A DNA stretch of 64,000 nt from the NCBI RefSeq assembly GCF_002142155.1, contig NZ_NASD01000014.1, forward strand, positions 1-64,000. Reading direction: 5' to 3'. Under the pieces are notes generated by a model, which saw only the letters and a list, made by a program, of their open reading frames with translations, ran no database searches and had not been told where the DNA came from. This DNA comes from Gilliamella apis (GTDB lineage Bacteria > Pseudomonadota > Gammaproteobacteria > Enterobacterales > Orbaceae). Shown in pieces: positions 19,713 through 29,810 of the stretch. Position 1 is the first letter of the stretch. Each line of letters begins with the position of its first letter. The translations under genes were made by a program, and so were the position numbers.

Positions 19713-19742
19713 AAAAGGTGAGTTAAACAACTCACCTTTTTT
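19713..19742 (+). terminator. Terminator of hslVU
   Basis: The arms AAAAGGTGAGTT and AACTCACCTTTT (12 bp, perfect) enclose the loop AAAC and run into TT. It lies 20 bases after hslU and before the convergent asmA, and the A-run on the other side makes it usable from both directions. Confidence 0.92.
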
Positions 19743-19769
19743 ATATCTATTATTTAGTTAATGATAAGT

Positions 19770-21650
19770 TTATTTTTTTAGCAATCCACCTAATATATCG
19801 GTTGCTTTAGACTTTAATTTATCTTTGTCTTTGTCTTTGTGATTTTCCAATTTATCACGGAGTTTATCTAAACGTTGTTGTAATTTATCACTTAACACAT
19901 CAGACAGTATTTGTGCGATATCTAATTGATAGCGTAAATTAGAAAACTGACCATATATACGTAGTGGTATAGTAACTTTCTGTAATTTGGCAATGGTTTC
20001 ACTTTTACTATTCCAGCCACCAAGTAATTTGATGTTTAAATTAACATCCAAATCATGATTAAGCATTCCTACTTTGCCAGAACCATCTAGTACATCTAAG
20101 GTTTCAGAATTGGCGTTGAGCGAATTAAGTTGTATATTACCTTGGCTTAAATTAGCATTGGTTTTGATGGTATGAAACTCTGTATATTTCTTTTGATTTC
20201 CAGATTTATCATTACCGTTGCCATATTTTGCAGCTGCATTTTCAATAATATTTTGGATATTAATATTATTTAATTTAGCATTAGTAATGACGATATTCGC
20301 ATTACCTTTTAGATGTTCTAATAATTTAGCCGTTGATAATGAATTAGTTTCTAATAACCCAGAAGCATTAAATATACCATCTAGATCATACGCCATATCC
20401 ATTTGTGTAAAAAATGAATTTAAATTGATATTGCTAATTTTGGTATTAAGTTTAATCTGCGGTGTTTTCTGTTTGCCGTTAGCTGTACCAGTTGCAGTTA
20501 TATGACCATTAGCAAAATCAAAATTTAAATCTTTGAATGTCGCTATTCCATCCTGATTATCAACGTCTAGTTTAAAATTGTTAATTACAATTTTATTTGC
20601 CTTAACTTCTTTGATGTTTATTGTTGTTTTGCCATCAAATGTATTAAGAGCACTTAATTGATTATTATTTTTGACAACACTAGAAACAACAGGTGAAGTT
20701 TGTTGCATCGGAGTGTCTTTGGTTGATTTTGTATCTTGTTGTAAAAAAGGCGTTAAATCTAATTTTTCTGAATTCAATTGCAAATCGACGTATGGTTTTT
20801 TATCAAAACGCGCATTGATTTTACTGGTGAAATTATTGTCGTTAATAGAAAAAGCTAAGTTTTGACTATTTAATTGCATAGGACTTTGCTGATAATTAAA
20901 TATACCGGTTGCACTTCCTTTGAGTGGTTTTTCGGAACTCTCTATGCCGTTATAAGTGTAATCTAACTTTTTAAGATCGATAATGGTTTTTTCAGGAAAT
21001 TGAGTTAAATCGACATTGGCATTCATTGAATAAAATAGGTCTTGCTGATTTTTATCAATATTTCCTTTTAATTCGATTAAAAGATTCTTATCGTTATTTT
21101 GTTCTAATAACAAATTGATATTTCGGAAATTGATCAGATCATCATGATATTGCAACGCTACTGTACTATCAGCTATTTCAAATTTATTTAAGCTAAATTT
21201 CCAATTAGATGTATTCTTTTTATTTTCAGATATATTTGTGTTTTGCTCTGCTGAAGGAGCTAGAGTTTGGGTATATTTTTTAGCATTATCACCTTTACTT
21301 TCGTCAGTAATATTGATTAATGCTGATTTAATAAACACATTTTTAATCGCTAAATTTTTGGAAAAAAGAGGTAGAAGTTCAACATCAAGTCGCATATTGT
21401 CAGCAGTTAATAGCGGTTTTGTCGCACCCGTATCAGATAATTTAACTGCATCAGTTAATATGCTGACCTGAGGCCAGACATGCCAGCGTAAATCACCTTC
21501 GATAGTTAATTCATAACCAGTTTTATCTTTTACTGTTTGAGATATATATCCGCGAAAATGATTAGGATCAACAAATACAATAAGAGAAACAATGCCGATA
21601 ACAATAACCAAAATTAAGATAAATAGAATAACCAGTATTTTTTTTATCAT
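19770..21650 (-). CDS. asmA: Outer membrane assembly protein AsmA
   Basis: This 626-residue AsmA-family protein is anchored in the inner membrane by one N-terminal helix (residues 5-27) and has a large periplasmic part of beta-rich repeats, as in bridge-like lipid transfer proteins. The N-terminal FVDPNHFRGYISQTVKDKTG and DLRWHVWPQ motifs are those of AsmA proper. It follows dcd by 33 bases, the enterobacterial order. The C-terminus is Lys-rich (KDKDKDKLKSK). Confidence 0.92.
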   Translation of the reverse strand: MIKKILVILFILILVIVIGIVSLIVFVDPNHFRGYISQTVKDKTGYELTIEGDLRWHVWPQVSILTDAVKLSDTGATKPLLTADNMRLDVELLPLFSKNLAIKNVFIKSALINITDESKGDNAKKYTQTLAPSAEQNTNISENKKNTSNWKFSLNKFEIADSTVALQYHDDLINFRNINLLLEQNNDKNLLIELKGNIDKNQQDLFYSMNANVDLTQFPEKTIIDLKKLDYTYNGIESSEKPLKGSATGIFNYQQSPMQLNSQNLAFSINDNNFTSKINARFDKKPYVDLQLNSEKLDLTPFLQQDTKSTKDTPMQQTSPVVSSVVKNNNQLSALNTFDGKTTINIKEVKANKIVINNFKLDVDNQDGIATFKDLNFDFANGHITATGTANGKQKTPQIKLNTKISNINLNSFFTQMDMAYDLDGIFNASGLLETNSLSTAKLLEHLKGNANIVITNAKLNNINIQNIIENAAAKYGNGNDKSGNQKKYTEFHTIKTNANLSQGNIQLNSLNANSETLDVLDGSGKVGMLNHDLDVNLNIKLLGGWNSKSETIAKLQKVTIPLRIYGQFSNLRYQLDIAQILSDVLSDKLQQRLDKLRDKLENHKDKDKDKLKSKATDILGGLLKK

Positions 21651-21683
21651 ATGAATGTTCCTTTATTAAGGTTATAAACGTTA

Positions 21684-22265
21684 TTAGTCTTTATCTATAC
21701 GACTGGCAACAGCGCCATGTTGGTTTTTATACTTAGCATCTTGCCTTCGATTATATGGTCTTGCAGCTGGACCACTAAGCGTTTCAAAACTTAGTGCACC
21801 AATGGTCATACCAGGTCTTAGTGCTACTGGAATTTTTCCGGAATTGTAAAATTCTAAAACAATTTGACCATGCCAGCCAGGATCAATGCGATGGGCGGTA
21901 ACGTGTACCATAAGTCCTAGACGCGCTAACGATGAACGCCCATCTAACCAGCCAACTAAATCATCAGGAATGGTTACAGATTCAAGCGTGACAGCTAAAG
22001 CTAGCTCTCCTGGATGTAAATAGAAAGCATCACCTTCAGATAATATCATTTCTTCGCTCATGACTCGTTCTAAAGCAGCAGAAACTTCTTCTTTGGGACC
22101 ACTTAAATCAATATAGGGAGTAGTATGTTCTTTAAAAGTACGAAATTGATTACCAAGTCGAACGTCAACAGTTGCCCCATTAATACAACTTAATTCAGGT
22201 TGTGGCGTGATTTTTAATTTACCACTATCTAAATATGCTTCTATATCACGATCACATAATCTCAT
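21684..22265 (-). CDS. dcd: dCTP deaminase
   Basis: Dcd converts dCTP to dUTP for thymidylate synthesis. The 193-residue protein has the typical [17 protein letters not shown] start, the catalytic region [12 protein letters not shown] and [13 protein letters not shown], and [12 protein letters not shown]. It is upstream of asmA in a probable two-gene operon. Confidence 0.97.
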   Translation of the reverse strand: MRLCDRDIEAYLDSGKLKITPQPELSCINGATVDVRLGNQFRTFKEHTTPYIDLSGPKEEVSAALERVMSEEMILSEGDAFYLHPGELALAVTLESVTIPDDLVGWLDGRSSLARLGLMVHVTAHRIDPGWHGQIVLEFYNSGKIPVALRPGMTIGALSFETLSGPAARPYNRRQDAKYKNQHGAVASRIDKD

Positions 22266-22333
22266 AAGTTATCCTTAATTCTGCTTTTTAACTTATTCTA
22301 GCAGGTTCTTTGGTTGGCGTCGATGTTGGCAAA

Positions 22334-23413
22334 TTAAGGTTTTATAACCCAAGCTCGGCCAAAATGATTGTAGTAACCAGCTTGCTTACCAGCTTTATCG
22401 CCAATGCCTAAATAAAGATCAAAATGATGGCCTTTAATTGCACCACCAACATCAAGTGCCACCATCAACCGTACTTCTCGTCTACCTCGATACTGACCAT
22501 CATCATCAAGGAGTGGTACATCGACTAATACAACAGAACCTGTTGGTATTAATGATTTATCTGATGCCACTGAAGCATTTGCAATTAAAGGTACTGCGGC
22601 AGAACCTTTCACTTCAGCATTATATTGTGGTTTGAAAAAGACAAATGATCGGTTTTGAATTAATAGTGCTTTAAGTTGTTTTTCACTTTTATTTTTAGCC
22701 CAATTTTTAATTGCTTGAATGGACATATCTTCCTTGGCAATTTCACCTTGTTCAACTAATAAACGCCCGATACTTGAGTAACCGTGACCATTTTTACCAC
22801 CATAACAGAAGAAAACTAATGGTGTACCATCTTCAAAATCAATATAGGCGCTCCCTTGCACTTCCATTATAAAGTTATCCATTAATGAATTACTGTAAGC
22901 AATTTCGAGCCCTTTACCGGATAATGCTCCATTATATATTTGTTCACGACTAGGTAGACGACCTTTGGATTTAGCCGGCATTCTATAAATTGGATATTTA
23001 AATTCACCAGTTGGTTGGTGTCTAGCTTTGATTACTGGAGTATAATAACCAGTTAAATGAACATTGCCATATCCGTCTTTACCTGCCATTTCATAGCTTT
23101 TTAACCCTACTTTATGGAATTCTGCCGAACCTAATGAACGATTAATCCAAGCGTCAACCGCTTTATAAATATGTTCATTTTTCTGATACAGTGAAGGTGA
23201 TGTTGTTCTTAATTTTTCAATTTGGATAGTATAGTCAGAAATATTGACCGGTACGGCTAATTGAGGATGGCTAACATTAAGAGCATTTGGTAGTTTCCCA
23301 TCTCTAAATTGTTTACTTTTTGCATTTGAATCACTTTGACACCCAGTCAATAATGATAGGATCAATAAAATAGATAATAGGAAGATAGTAGATTTGTGTT
23401 TGTTTTCTTTCAT
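22334..23413 (-). CDS. mltA: Membrane-bound lytic murein transglycosylase A
   Basis: MltA is an outer-membrane lipoprotein that cleaves peptidoglycan to 1,6-anhydromuropeptides. The 359-residue precursor has a lipoprotein signal with LTGC (Cys25). The MltA core (GYYTPVIKARHQPTGEFKYP, about residue 120) and the C-terminal 3D domain with the catalytic Asp (VALDVGGAIKGHHFDLYLGIG) are intact. Confidence 0.95.
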   Translation of the reverse strand: MKENKHKSTIFLLSILLILSLLTGCQSDSNAKSKQFRDGKLPNALNVSHPQLAVPVNISDYTIQIEKLRTTSPSLYQKNEHIYKAVDAWINRSLGSAEFHKVGLKSYEMAGKDGYGNVHLTGYYTPVIKARHQPTGEFKYPIYRMPAKSKGRLPSREQIYNGALSGKGLEIAYSNSLMDNFIMEVQGSAYIDFEDGTPLVFFCYGGKNGHGYSSIGRLLVEQGEIAKEDMSIQAIKNWAKNKSEKQLKALLIQNRSFVFFKPQYNAEVKGSAAVPLIANASVASDKSLIPTGSVVLVDVPLLDDDGQYRGRREVRLMVALDVGGAIKGHHFDLYLGIGDKAGKQAGYYNHFGRAWVIKP

Positions 23414-23614
23414 TTTAAATAATTTTTTGTAATTAGTTATATGGTATAGGTAGCTATGCTACACAATTATATTATAAGAAACTATCAATAATTATTATAA
23501 TGCCATAAAAAGTTTTGATAACGATTCAGCTTGCGATTTAAAGCCATTAACTTTATAGTCTTTCATTCCTCATAAAAAAACAGAAAATTGTAAAAACGAC
23601 AGGTAATCAACAAG

Positions 23615-24988
23615 ATGAACAGTACGTCTTCAAATCATGATCTTAAGCGAAATCTCTCCAGCCGACACATTCAATTAATAGCAATTAGTGGTGCAATTGG
23701 TACGGGTTTATTTATGGGCTCAGGAAAGACGATTAGTCTTGCGGGACCATCTATTATTTTTGTTTACATGATTATTGGGTTTATTTTATTTTTTGTTATG
23801 CGAGCGATGGGCGAAATTTTATTGTCCAACTTGAATTATAAATCCTTCAGTGATTTTGCTAACGATTTATTAGGTCCTTGGGCAGGCTTTTTTACTGGTT
23901 GGACCTATTGGTTTTGTTGGGTTATTACAGGAATTGCTGATGTTGTGGCTATCGCCGGATATGCCCAGCACTGGTTTCCTGACTTACAAGCGTGGATCCC
24001 GATGTTGCTTACGGTTATCGTTCTATTAACCTTGAATTTGTTGACGGTAAAAATGTTTGGTGAAACCGAGTTTTGGTTCTCGATGATTAAAATTGTCGCT
24101 ATTTTAGCTTTAATTGCTATTGGCCTTGTTTTAGTCTTTACTGCCTATCATTCTGAACAAACCAATACTACCGCTGCATTTTCTAATCTTTGGCAATATG
24201 GTGGCTTCTTTCCACATGGTACTATGGGCTTTTTTGCCGGTTTCCAAATTGCAATTTTTGCTTTTGTCGGGATTGAATTAGTTGGAACAACGGCTGCTGA
24301 AACCCTCGATCCAAATAAAAATTTACCTCGAGCGATCAATTCAGTGCCAGCTCGTATTATTTTCTTCTACGTTTTTGCGTTGATTATCATTATGAGCGTA
24401 ACGCCTTGGCAGTTTATTTCACCAAATAAAAGCCCATTTGTTGAGTTATTTACGTTAATTGGCTTACCTGCTGCGGCCAGTATTATTAACTTTGTGGTAC
24501 TAACTTCAGCAGCCTCTTCTGCCAATAGTGGTATTTATTCAACCAGTCGAATGTTATTTGGCCTTGCTAAAAAACAAGATGCTCCTGAACCATTTGGTAA
24601 ATTATCAAGACGTTCTGTTCCTGCTAATGGCTTGCTATTTTCATGTACTTGCTTGTTCGGTGGGGTAGTACTGATTTATTTAGTGCCTAATGTTATGGAA
24701 GCATTTACCATTGTAACCACTATTTCTGCAATATTATTTATGTTTATTTGGTCGATGATTTTAATTTCTTACATTGCCTATCGTCGTAAAAAAGCTAAAT
24801 TACATCAAGAGTCACAATTTAAGATGCCGGGTGGCGTTTTAATGTGTTTTGTCTGCCTTGCTTTTTTTGCTTTTGTGATTGTGTTATTAACTTTTGAAAC
24901 AGATACTTGCCAAGCACTTATTGCAACACCTATTTGGTTCGTTATTTTAGGTATTAGTTACTATATTCGATCATTAAAACGGGTATAA
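23615..24988 (+). CDS. cycA: D-serine/D-alanine/glycine transporter
   Basis: This is a 12-helix proton-symporting permease of the amino acid-polyamine family. The 457-residue sequence follows enterobacterial CycA closely, for example SGAIGTGLFMGSGKTISLAG near residue 29 and WTYWFCWVITGIADVVAI near residue 100. It is likely monocistronic, convergent with the TerC-family gene. Confidence 0.93.
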   Translation: MNSTSSNHDLKRNLSSRHIQLIAISGAIGTGLFMGSGKTISLAGPSIIFVYMIIGFILFFVMRAMGEILLSNLNYKSFSDFANDLLGPWAGFFTGWTYWFCWVITGIADVVAIAGYAQHWFPDLQAWIPMLLTVIVLLTLNLLTVKMFGETEFWFSMIKIVAILALIAIGLVLVFTAYHSEQTNTTAAFSNLWQYGGFFPHGTMGFFAGFQIAIFAFVGIELVGTTAAETLDPNKNLPRAINSVPARIIFFYVFALIIIMSVTPWQFISPNKSPFVELFTLIGLPAAASIINFVVLTSAASSANSGIYSTSRMLFGLAKKQDAPEPFGKLSRRSVPANGLLFSCTCLFGGVVLIYLVPNVMEAFTIVTTISAILFMFIWSMILISYIAYRRKKAKLHQESQFKMPGGVLMCFVCLAFFAFVIVLLTFETDTCQALIATPIWFVILGISYYIRSLKRV

Positions 24989-25000
24989 CTTTTTATTCTT

Positions 25001-25023
25001 AATCGGCAGATTGCCTGCCGATT
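25001..25023. terminator. Hairpin between cycA and the TerC-family gene
   Basis: The perfect 9-bp stem AATCGGCAG/CTGCCGATT with loop ATTGC lies between convergent genes. The T-rich tract (ATCTTCTCATATCTTATTTTTTT) is irregular, so it may work with modest efficiency in either direction. Confidence 0.65.
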
Positions 25024-25036
25024 ATCTTCTCATATC

Positions 25037-26059
25037 TTATTTTTTTGTTTGGTTAGGCCAAATAATACTCGCAATAATACCTAACAATAAAATACCTAAT
25101 ACCACATAAAGACTGATGGTTGGGCTAATAATAATTCCATAACCAAATAGATGGTCAGTTGCATTTAAAGCAAGTTTTGCAGCAATAAAAAATAATAGGC
25201 AAATTACTGCTTTACCTAAATGAACAAGATATTGTTGCATTGCCTCTAAAACAAAATACATGGTTCGTAAGCCTAAAATAGCGAATATCATCGCACTATA
25301 TACAATTAATGGCTCTTGGCTAACAGCAATTACTGCAGGGACCGAATCAAATGCAAACATAACATCACTTAACTCAATCACAACAATACATAAGAAGAGT
25401 GGTGTTGCATATAATGCACTTTTGGGCATTTTGTTGATTAGTTCACTATTCTCTGGTTTGGCTAGTTCGTTATTGAGTTGCTTTTGCGTTAATAAGAAAT
25501 GGTGCCCGACTATTTTAGGATAGGAAGGAAAAATACGTTTAGCAATACGATAAGCAAAATGTTCTGAATAATCTTTTATCTCATCATCATTGCCTTGGTT
25601 TTTTAGCATCATTAATCCAGTTAAGGCAACCACGACAGAGAAAACCAGCTCCATCCAAGGTCCTAAGGATAATAGACCAGTACCAATAATGACAAAAACA
25701 GCTCGGAAGATGATTGCACCAATCACTCCCCAATAAAGTAACCGATGTCGATAATTGTTAGGGATAGCAAACCAAGAAAACAGTGCCATAATAACAAATA
25801 AATTATCAACAGAGAGTGCTTTTTCAAGTACATAACCAGTGATAAACAGGCTAGCTATTTCACTACCGTGATGTATATACAGATAAAGCGCGAATCCTAA
25901 AGCCACGAAAATCCAAAAGAAAGACCACATAACTGCACTTGTTAAGCTAATGGGCTTATCATTATGATGAGCGTATAAATCAATTATAATCGCAGCTAAA
26001 GCCAAAACGATAAACATCAGCACGGTTTCAATGGGAAAGCCTAATGAATGTTGAATCAT
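25037..26059 (-). CDS. TerC/Alx-family membrane protein
   Basis: This 340-residue polytopic membrane protein has about nine helices with the family motifs EKALSVDNLFV (near residue 82) and ELSDVMFAFDSVPA (near residue 229), whose acidic residues are thought to bind metal. Relatives include Alx and TerC, implicated in manganese export and stress resistance. No yybP-ykoY riboswitch was recognised upstream, so regulation is unclear. Confidence 0.88.
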   Translation of the reverse strand: MIQHSLGFPIETVLMFIVLALAAIIIDLYAHHNDKPISLTSAVMWSFFWIFVALGFALYLYIHHGSEIASLFITGYVLEKALSVDNLFVIMALFSWFAIPNNYRHRLLYWGVIGAIIFRAVFVIIGTGLLSLGPWMELVFSVVVALTGLMMLKNQGNDDEIKDYSEHFAYRIAKRIFPSYPKIVGHHFLLTQKQLNNELAKPENSELINKMPKSALYATPLFLCIVVIELSDVMFAFDSVPAVIAVSQEPLIVYSAMIFAILGLRTMYFVLEAMQQYLVHLGKAVICLLFFIAAKLALNATDHLFGYGIIISPTISLYVVLGILLLGIIASIIWPNQTKK

Positions 26060-26238
26060 AGCTATGTTACCTATATTAAGTTATTTTTTTGAAATAAATA
26101 GAAAAATATTATGAGTATTGATATTTGGAACATATTTTTAAAAGTGATTGAGTATATATTGATAGGCTCAGCAAAAAAAGATATATTTGTTATCTTTATT
26201 TAACTAGTTTTATTCAAAACTCATGTGAGCATACGTTC

Positions 26239-27672
26239 ATGACTAATATAAAGGTATCTTTTTTCTTCATTGTTACTTTTTTCTCATGTTTATTATCAGC
26301 ACAACCAGTGGAACCATATATCTCATCCTTACCTAAAGGAAGTGATTTATCTATTTTAGTGCAAACTGTTGATGGTAATCCCAAAACCTTAGCAAAATAC
26401 AAAAGTGATCAATTTAAACAACCTGCCAGTACGCAAAAAGTTATAACGGCATTAGCTGCACAACTTGAACTTGGCGATAATTTTCGGTTTATTACCGGCA
26501 TGTATACCAATGGTTCTCTAAATAATAAACAGCTTAGTGGTGATCTTATTATCAAGTTGAGTGGTGATCCAACTTTTAATCGTGCTAGGTTAAAGAATAT
26601 GATTACCGCTTTACGTCAAAAAGGCGTAGAAAAGATCTCAGGTAATGTTATTTTAGATACTTCTATTTTTGCTAGTCATGATAAAGCAGAAGGGTGGTCA
26701 TGGAATAATTTAACTGCTTGTTACAATGCACCCGCATCGGCAGCAACAATTGATGATAACTGCTTTTATGCAACCATTACCCCAGGTAAAACCGGTTCTA
26801 AAGCTTCGATTTCAGTATCATCCAGTATACCGGTTATGGTATCAGGTGATGTCAGAACAATTGCTGCCAATAGTAAAGATTTAAATGATAAATATTGTGA
26901 ACTTGATGTTAGTGCTGATAAAAATCGCTACCACTTATCTGGTTGTATCGCGTCGAATGCTGATAAAACACCATTAAAGTTTGCGGTAATGGATCCGACT
27001 GAATACTTTTCAACAATCTTAAAAAATGAACTAAAACAACAAAATATTACTTATAATGGTCGAGTTGTTGAAAGAAAACAAAAAGCAGCAGGTGGGTTAA
27101 CATTACTGACTTCAAGTCAATCAGCTCCACTTTCTGAGTTATTAACCGTCATGCTCAAAAAATCAAATAATTTATATGCTGATACTATTTTTAGAACCTT
27201 AGGTGCGCATTATTATAATGTGTCAGGAACTTGGCGTAATGGTGGTGATGCGGTAAAACAAATTTTACGCAAGAAAGCCGGAATTGATTTAGAAAATTTA
27301 GTTATTGCCGATGGTTCTGGTTTGTCACGTCTAAACTTGGTTAGTGCGAATAAATTAATGGAGATTTTGCAATATATTTCTTTACATAATAATCAATTAG
27401 CTTTTATTGAAAAATTACCGATTGCAGGCGTGGATGGAACGCTACAAAATCGTAAAAGTTTTAATCAAGCTCCATTTAAAGAAGCAGTTATGGCTAAAAC
27501 CGGTTATATTCAAGGTAGCTATAATTTAGCCGGATTTATTCAAAAATCAGATGGTCGTTATATCGCCTTTGTTCAGTTGTTATCAGGTTATCGAGCCGAT
27601 AGTCAAGGTGAGCCAAAAAATGGTGCAATTATGCGATTTGAATCTGAATTTTATAAAAACTTTATTAATTAA
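26239..27672 (+). CDS. dacB: D-alanyl-D-alanine carboxypeptidase/endopeptidase PBP4
   Basis: DacB trims and cleaves peptidoglycan crosslinks in the periplasm. The 477-residue precursor has a signal peptide (cleavage near residue 21, LLSA|QPVEP). The penicillin-binding motifs are SXXK (ASTQK, Ser64/Lys67), SXN (KKSNN, near residue 315) and KTG (AKTGYIQGS, near residue 417). The long insert between SXXK and SXN is typical of class C PBPs. Confidence 0.95.
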   Translation: MTNIKVSFFFIVTFFSCLLSAQPVEPYISSLPKGSDLSILVQTVDGNPKTLAKYKSDQFKQPASTQKVITALAAQLELGDNFRFITGMYTNGSLNNKQLSGDLIIKLSGDPTFNRARLKNMITALRQKGVEKISGNVILDTSIFASHDKAEGWSWNNLTACYNAPASAATIDDNCFYATITPGKTGSKASISVSSSIPVMVSGDVRTIAANSKDLNDKYCELDVSADKNRYHLSGCIASNADKTPLKFAVMDPTEYFSTILKNELKQQNITYNGRVVERKQKAAGGLTLLTSSQSAPLSELLTVMLKKSNNLYADTIFRTLGAHYYNVSGTWRNGGDAVKQILRKKAGIDLENLVIADGSGLSRLNLVSANKLMEILQYISLHNNQLAFIEKLPIAGVDGTLQNRKSFNQAPFKEAVMAKTGYIQGSYNLAGFIQKSDGRYIAFVQLLSGYRADSQGEPKNGAIMRFESEFYKNFIN

Positions 27673-27686
27673 TATATCGATTTAGT

Positions 27687-27720
27687 ATAAGGGCGATGTT
27701 TATATCGCCCTTATATTTTT
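27687..27720 (+). terminator. Terminator of dacB
   Basis: The 11-bp perfect stem ATAAGGGCGAT/ATCGCCCTTAT with a 6-base loop is followed by ATTTTTA. It lies just after dacB and abuts the end of the convergent ABC exporter gene. Confidence 0.9.
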
Positions 27721-27722
27721 AG

Positions 27723-29558
27723 TTAGAAATTATCCGCTAAGAAGCCACCACTTTGATGTTTCCAAAGTTGCGCATAAAGACCATTTTTACTGAGTAACTC
27801 TTGATGTGTTCCTTGTTCAATAATTTTACCTTGGTCTAACACGATTAATCGATCCATTGCCGCAATAGTTGATAAGCGATGGGCAATAGCAATAACTGTT
27901 TTACCTTCCATTAAGGTATATAAACTTTCTTGGATGGCTTGTTCAATTTCAGAATCCAGTGCACTTGTAGCTTCGTCTAATAACAATATTGGCGCATTTT
28001 TTAAAATAACACGAGCAATAGCAATCCGCTGACGTTGTCCGCCTGATAATTTAATTCCACGTTCACCAACAAAAGCATCATAGCCAGTTCTACCATTAGC
28101 ATCAACTAAACCTTCAATAAAACTGTCTGCATGGGCTTTTTTGGCAGCGATTATCATCTCTTGTTCAGTAGCATGATTATTTCCATATAATAAATTGTCT
28201 CTTACTGAACGATGTAACAGCGATGTGTCTTGGGTTACCATGCCAATTTGTGCGCGTAAACTTTCTTGATTTACCTTAGTGATATCTTGACCATCGATAG
28301 TGATCTCACCATGTTGTAAATCATAAAATCGCAATAATAAATTGATTAACGTTGATTTGCCCGCTCCAGATCTGCCAACTAAACCAATTTTTTCACCCGG
28401 TTGAATGGTCAAATTTAGGTTATCAATAATGGCATTTTTTAATTTTTCATCGTAACTGAAATCTATCTGTTTAAATTCGATTTTGCCGTCGGTTACTTTA
28501 AGTGCTGGTGCATCAGGTTGATCGACCACGGTTTTAGCGACCGAGAAGGTATTAATACCATCTTTAACCACGCCAATATTTTCAAATAATGAAGCCATTT
28601 CCCACATAATCCAATGTGAAAACCCATTTAATCTTAGCGCTACTGCGGTTGTGGTTGCAATTGCACCGACGCCAACTAAATCATTGCTCCATAACCATAA
28701 TGACAAGCCGGTGGTGCCCAATACTAGGAAAATAGACAATAAATGATTAACAATTTCAAAACTACTGACTAAACGCATTTGCTTATTCACTGTAACCATA
28801 AATTCATCCATCGATTCCTGTGCATATTTAGCCTCATTACCAGCATGAGAAAACAGTTTTACCGTCATGATATTTGTATAAGCATCTGTTACACGACCAG
28901 TCATGGTTGAACGGGCATCTGCTTGCATACTTGCTACTTTACTTAATCGTGGAATAAAGTAATACATCGCAATACCATAAAAAAAACACCAGACCATAAA
29001 CGGAACTAATAACCAAAGATCTAACTGACCTATGATGGTAGCCATGGTGATAAAGGAAATCAGAACATAAATAAAGATATCAGCAACTAAAAAGCAAGTA
29101 TCCCTTACGGCAAGCGCGGTTTGCATGACTTTTGCTGATATTCTGCCAGCAAATTCATCTTGAAAAAAACGCATGCTTTGGTTTAGTACTAATCTGTGCA
29201 AATTCCAACGCAAACGCATAGGAAAATTTCCAGCTAGGCATTGATGCTTAATGATGGTTTGTAAGGCAATAATAATCGTGCTAGCTAAAATAATAATGGT
29301 AAATGCGATTAAGGTTGTTTTTTCTTGTTGCCAAAATTGATTTGGTGATACAGCAGCGAGCCAATCAACAACTTTACCAAGTGCGGCATATAAAAAAGCC
29401 TCAAACGCACCTGCTAGCGCACTCAATATTATTAATAGTAATAAGAAGCAGCGAGTTCCTTTAGTGGATTGCCAAATAAAGCTAAAAAAGTCTTTAGCCA
29501 TTGGTTGTGGTTCATCTTTGGGATAAGGTGATACCAATTTTTCAAAAAATCGATACAT
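27723..29558 (-). CDS. ABC exporter, fused permease and ATPase
   Basis: This 611-residue half-transporter has an N-terminal six-helix membrane domain (about residues 30-330) and a C-terminal ATPase with Walker A GRSGAGKST, Q-loop, signature LSGGQRQRIAIAR, Walker B ILLLDEATSALD and the switch His (AIAHRLST). It belongs to the MsbA/multidrug exporter class. The substrate is unknown. No partner half-transporter is next to it, so it probably works as a homodimer. Confidence 0.9.
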   Translation of the reverse strand: MYRFFEKLVSPYPKDEPQPMAKDFFSFIWQSTKGTRCFLLLLIILSALAGAFEAFLYAALGKVVDWLAAVSPNQFWQQEKTTLIAFTIIILASTIIIALQTIIKHQCLAGNFPMRLRWNLHRLVLNQSMRFFQDEFAGRISAKVMQTALAVRDTCFLVADIFIYVLISFITMATIIGQLDLWLLVPFMVWCFFYGIAMYYFIPRLSKVASMQADARSTMTGRVTDAYTNIMTVKLFSHAGNEAKYAQESMDEFMVTVNKQMRLVSSFEIVNHLLSIFLVLGTTGLSLWLWSNDLVGVGAIATTTAVALRLNGFSHWIMWEMASLFENIGVVKDGINTFSVAKTVVDQPDAPALKVTDGKIEFKQIDFSYDEKLKNAIIDNLNLTIQPGEKIGLVGRSGAGKSTLINLLLRFYDLQHGEITIDGQDITKVNQESLRAQIGMVTQDTSLLHRSVRDNLLYGNNHATEQEMIIAAKKAHADSFIEGLVDANGRTGYDAFVGERGIKLSGGQRQRIAIARVILKNAPILLLDEATSALDSEIEQAIQESLYTLMEGKTVIAIAHRLSTIAAMDRLIVLDQGKIIEQGTHQELLSKNGLYAQLWKHQSGGFLADNF

Positions 29559-29732
29559 AATTGACCTAATTAGTTAAAAGGTTATTCATTAATAATTTAT
29601 CAATGATATAAAAAAGTGAGGTTTGTTTTGCTATACATTTATTGCTGTAGCTGCAAAAATAAATCTGAAATTAGTAAACTAAAATCACTTGAATATATAC
29701 CTATTAAACTGATGTTATGAAAAGAGTAACAT

Positions 29733-29764
29733 TTTGAGGAAAGGGGTTTTTTATACTTTCCTCA
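29733..29764 (-). terminator. Hairpin downstream of the S24-like regulator, related to the repeat terminus
   Basis: The stem TGAGGAAA/TTTCCTCA encloses a loop GGGGTTTTTTATAC. The + strand arm with its preceding bases (ATTTTGAGGAAAGGGGTTTTTT) closely resembles the terminal motif of the structured repeats (ATTTTGAGGAACGGGGTTTTT), so it may be a degraded repeat end reused as a terminator for the regulator gene. Confidence 0.5.
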
Positions 29765-29810
29765 TGTAATAAATTATATATTGAAAAACTTTAGATTACT
29801 AATAAATGTC

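Noticed and set aside
26060-26238. yybP-ykoY manganese riboswitch upstream of the TerC-family gene
   Set aside because: I looked for the conserved paired elements on the minus strand but the region is AT-rich with no matching blocks.
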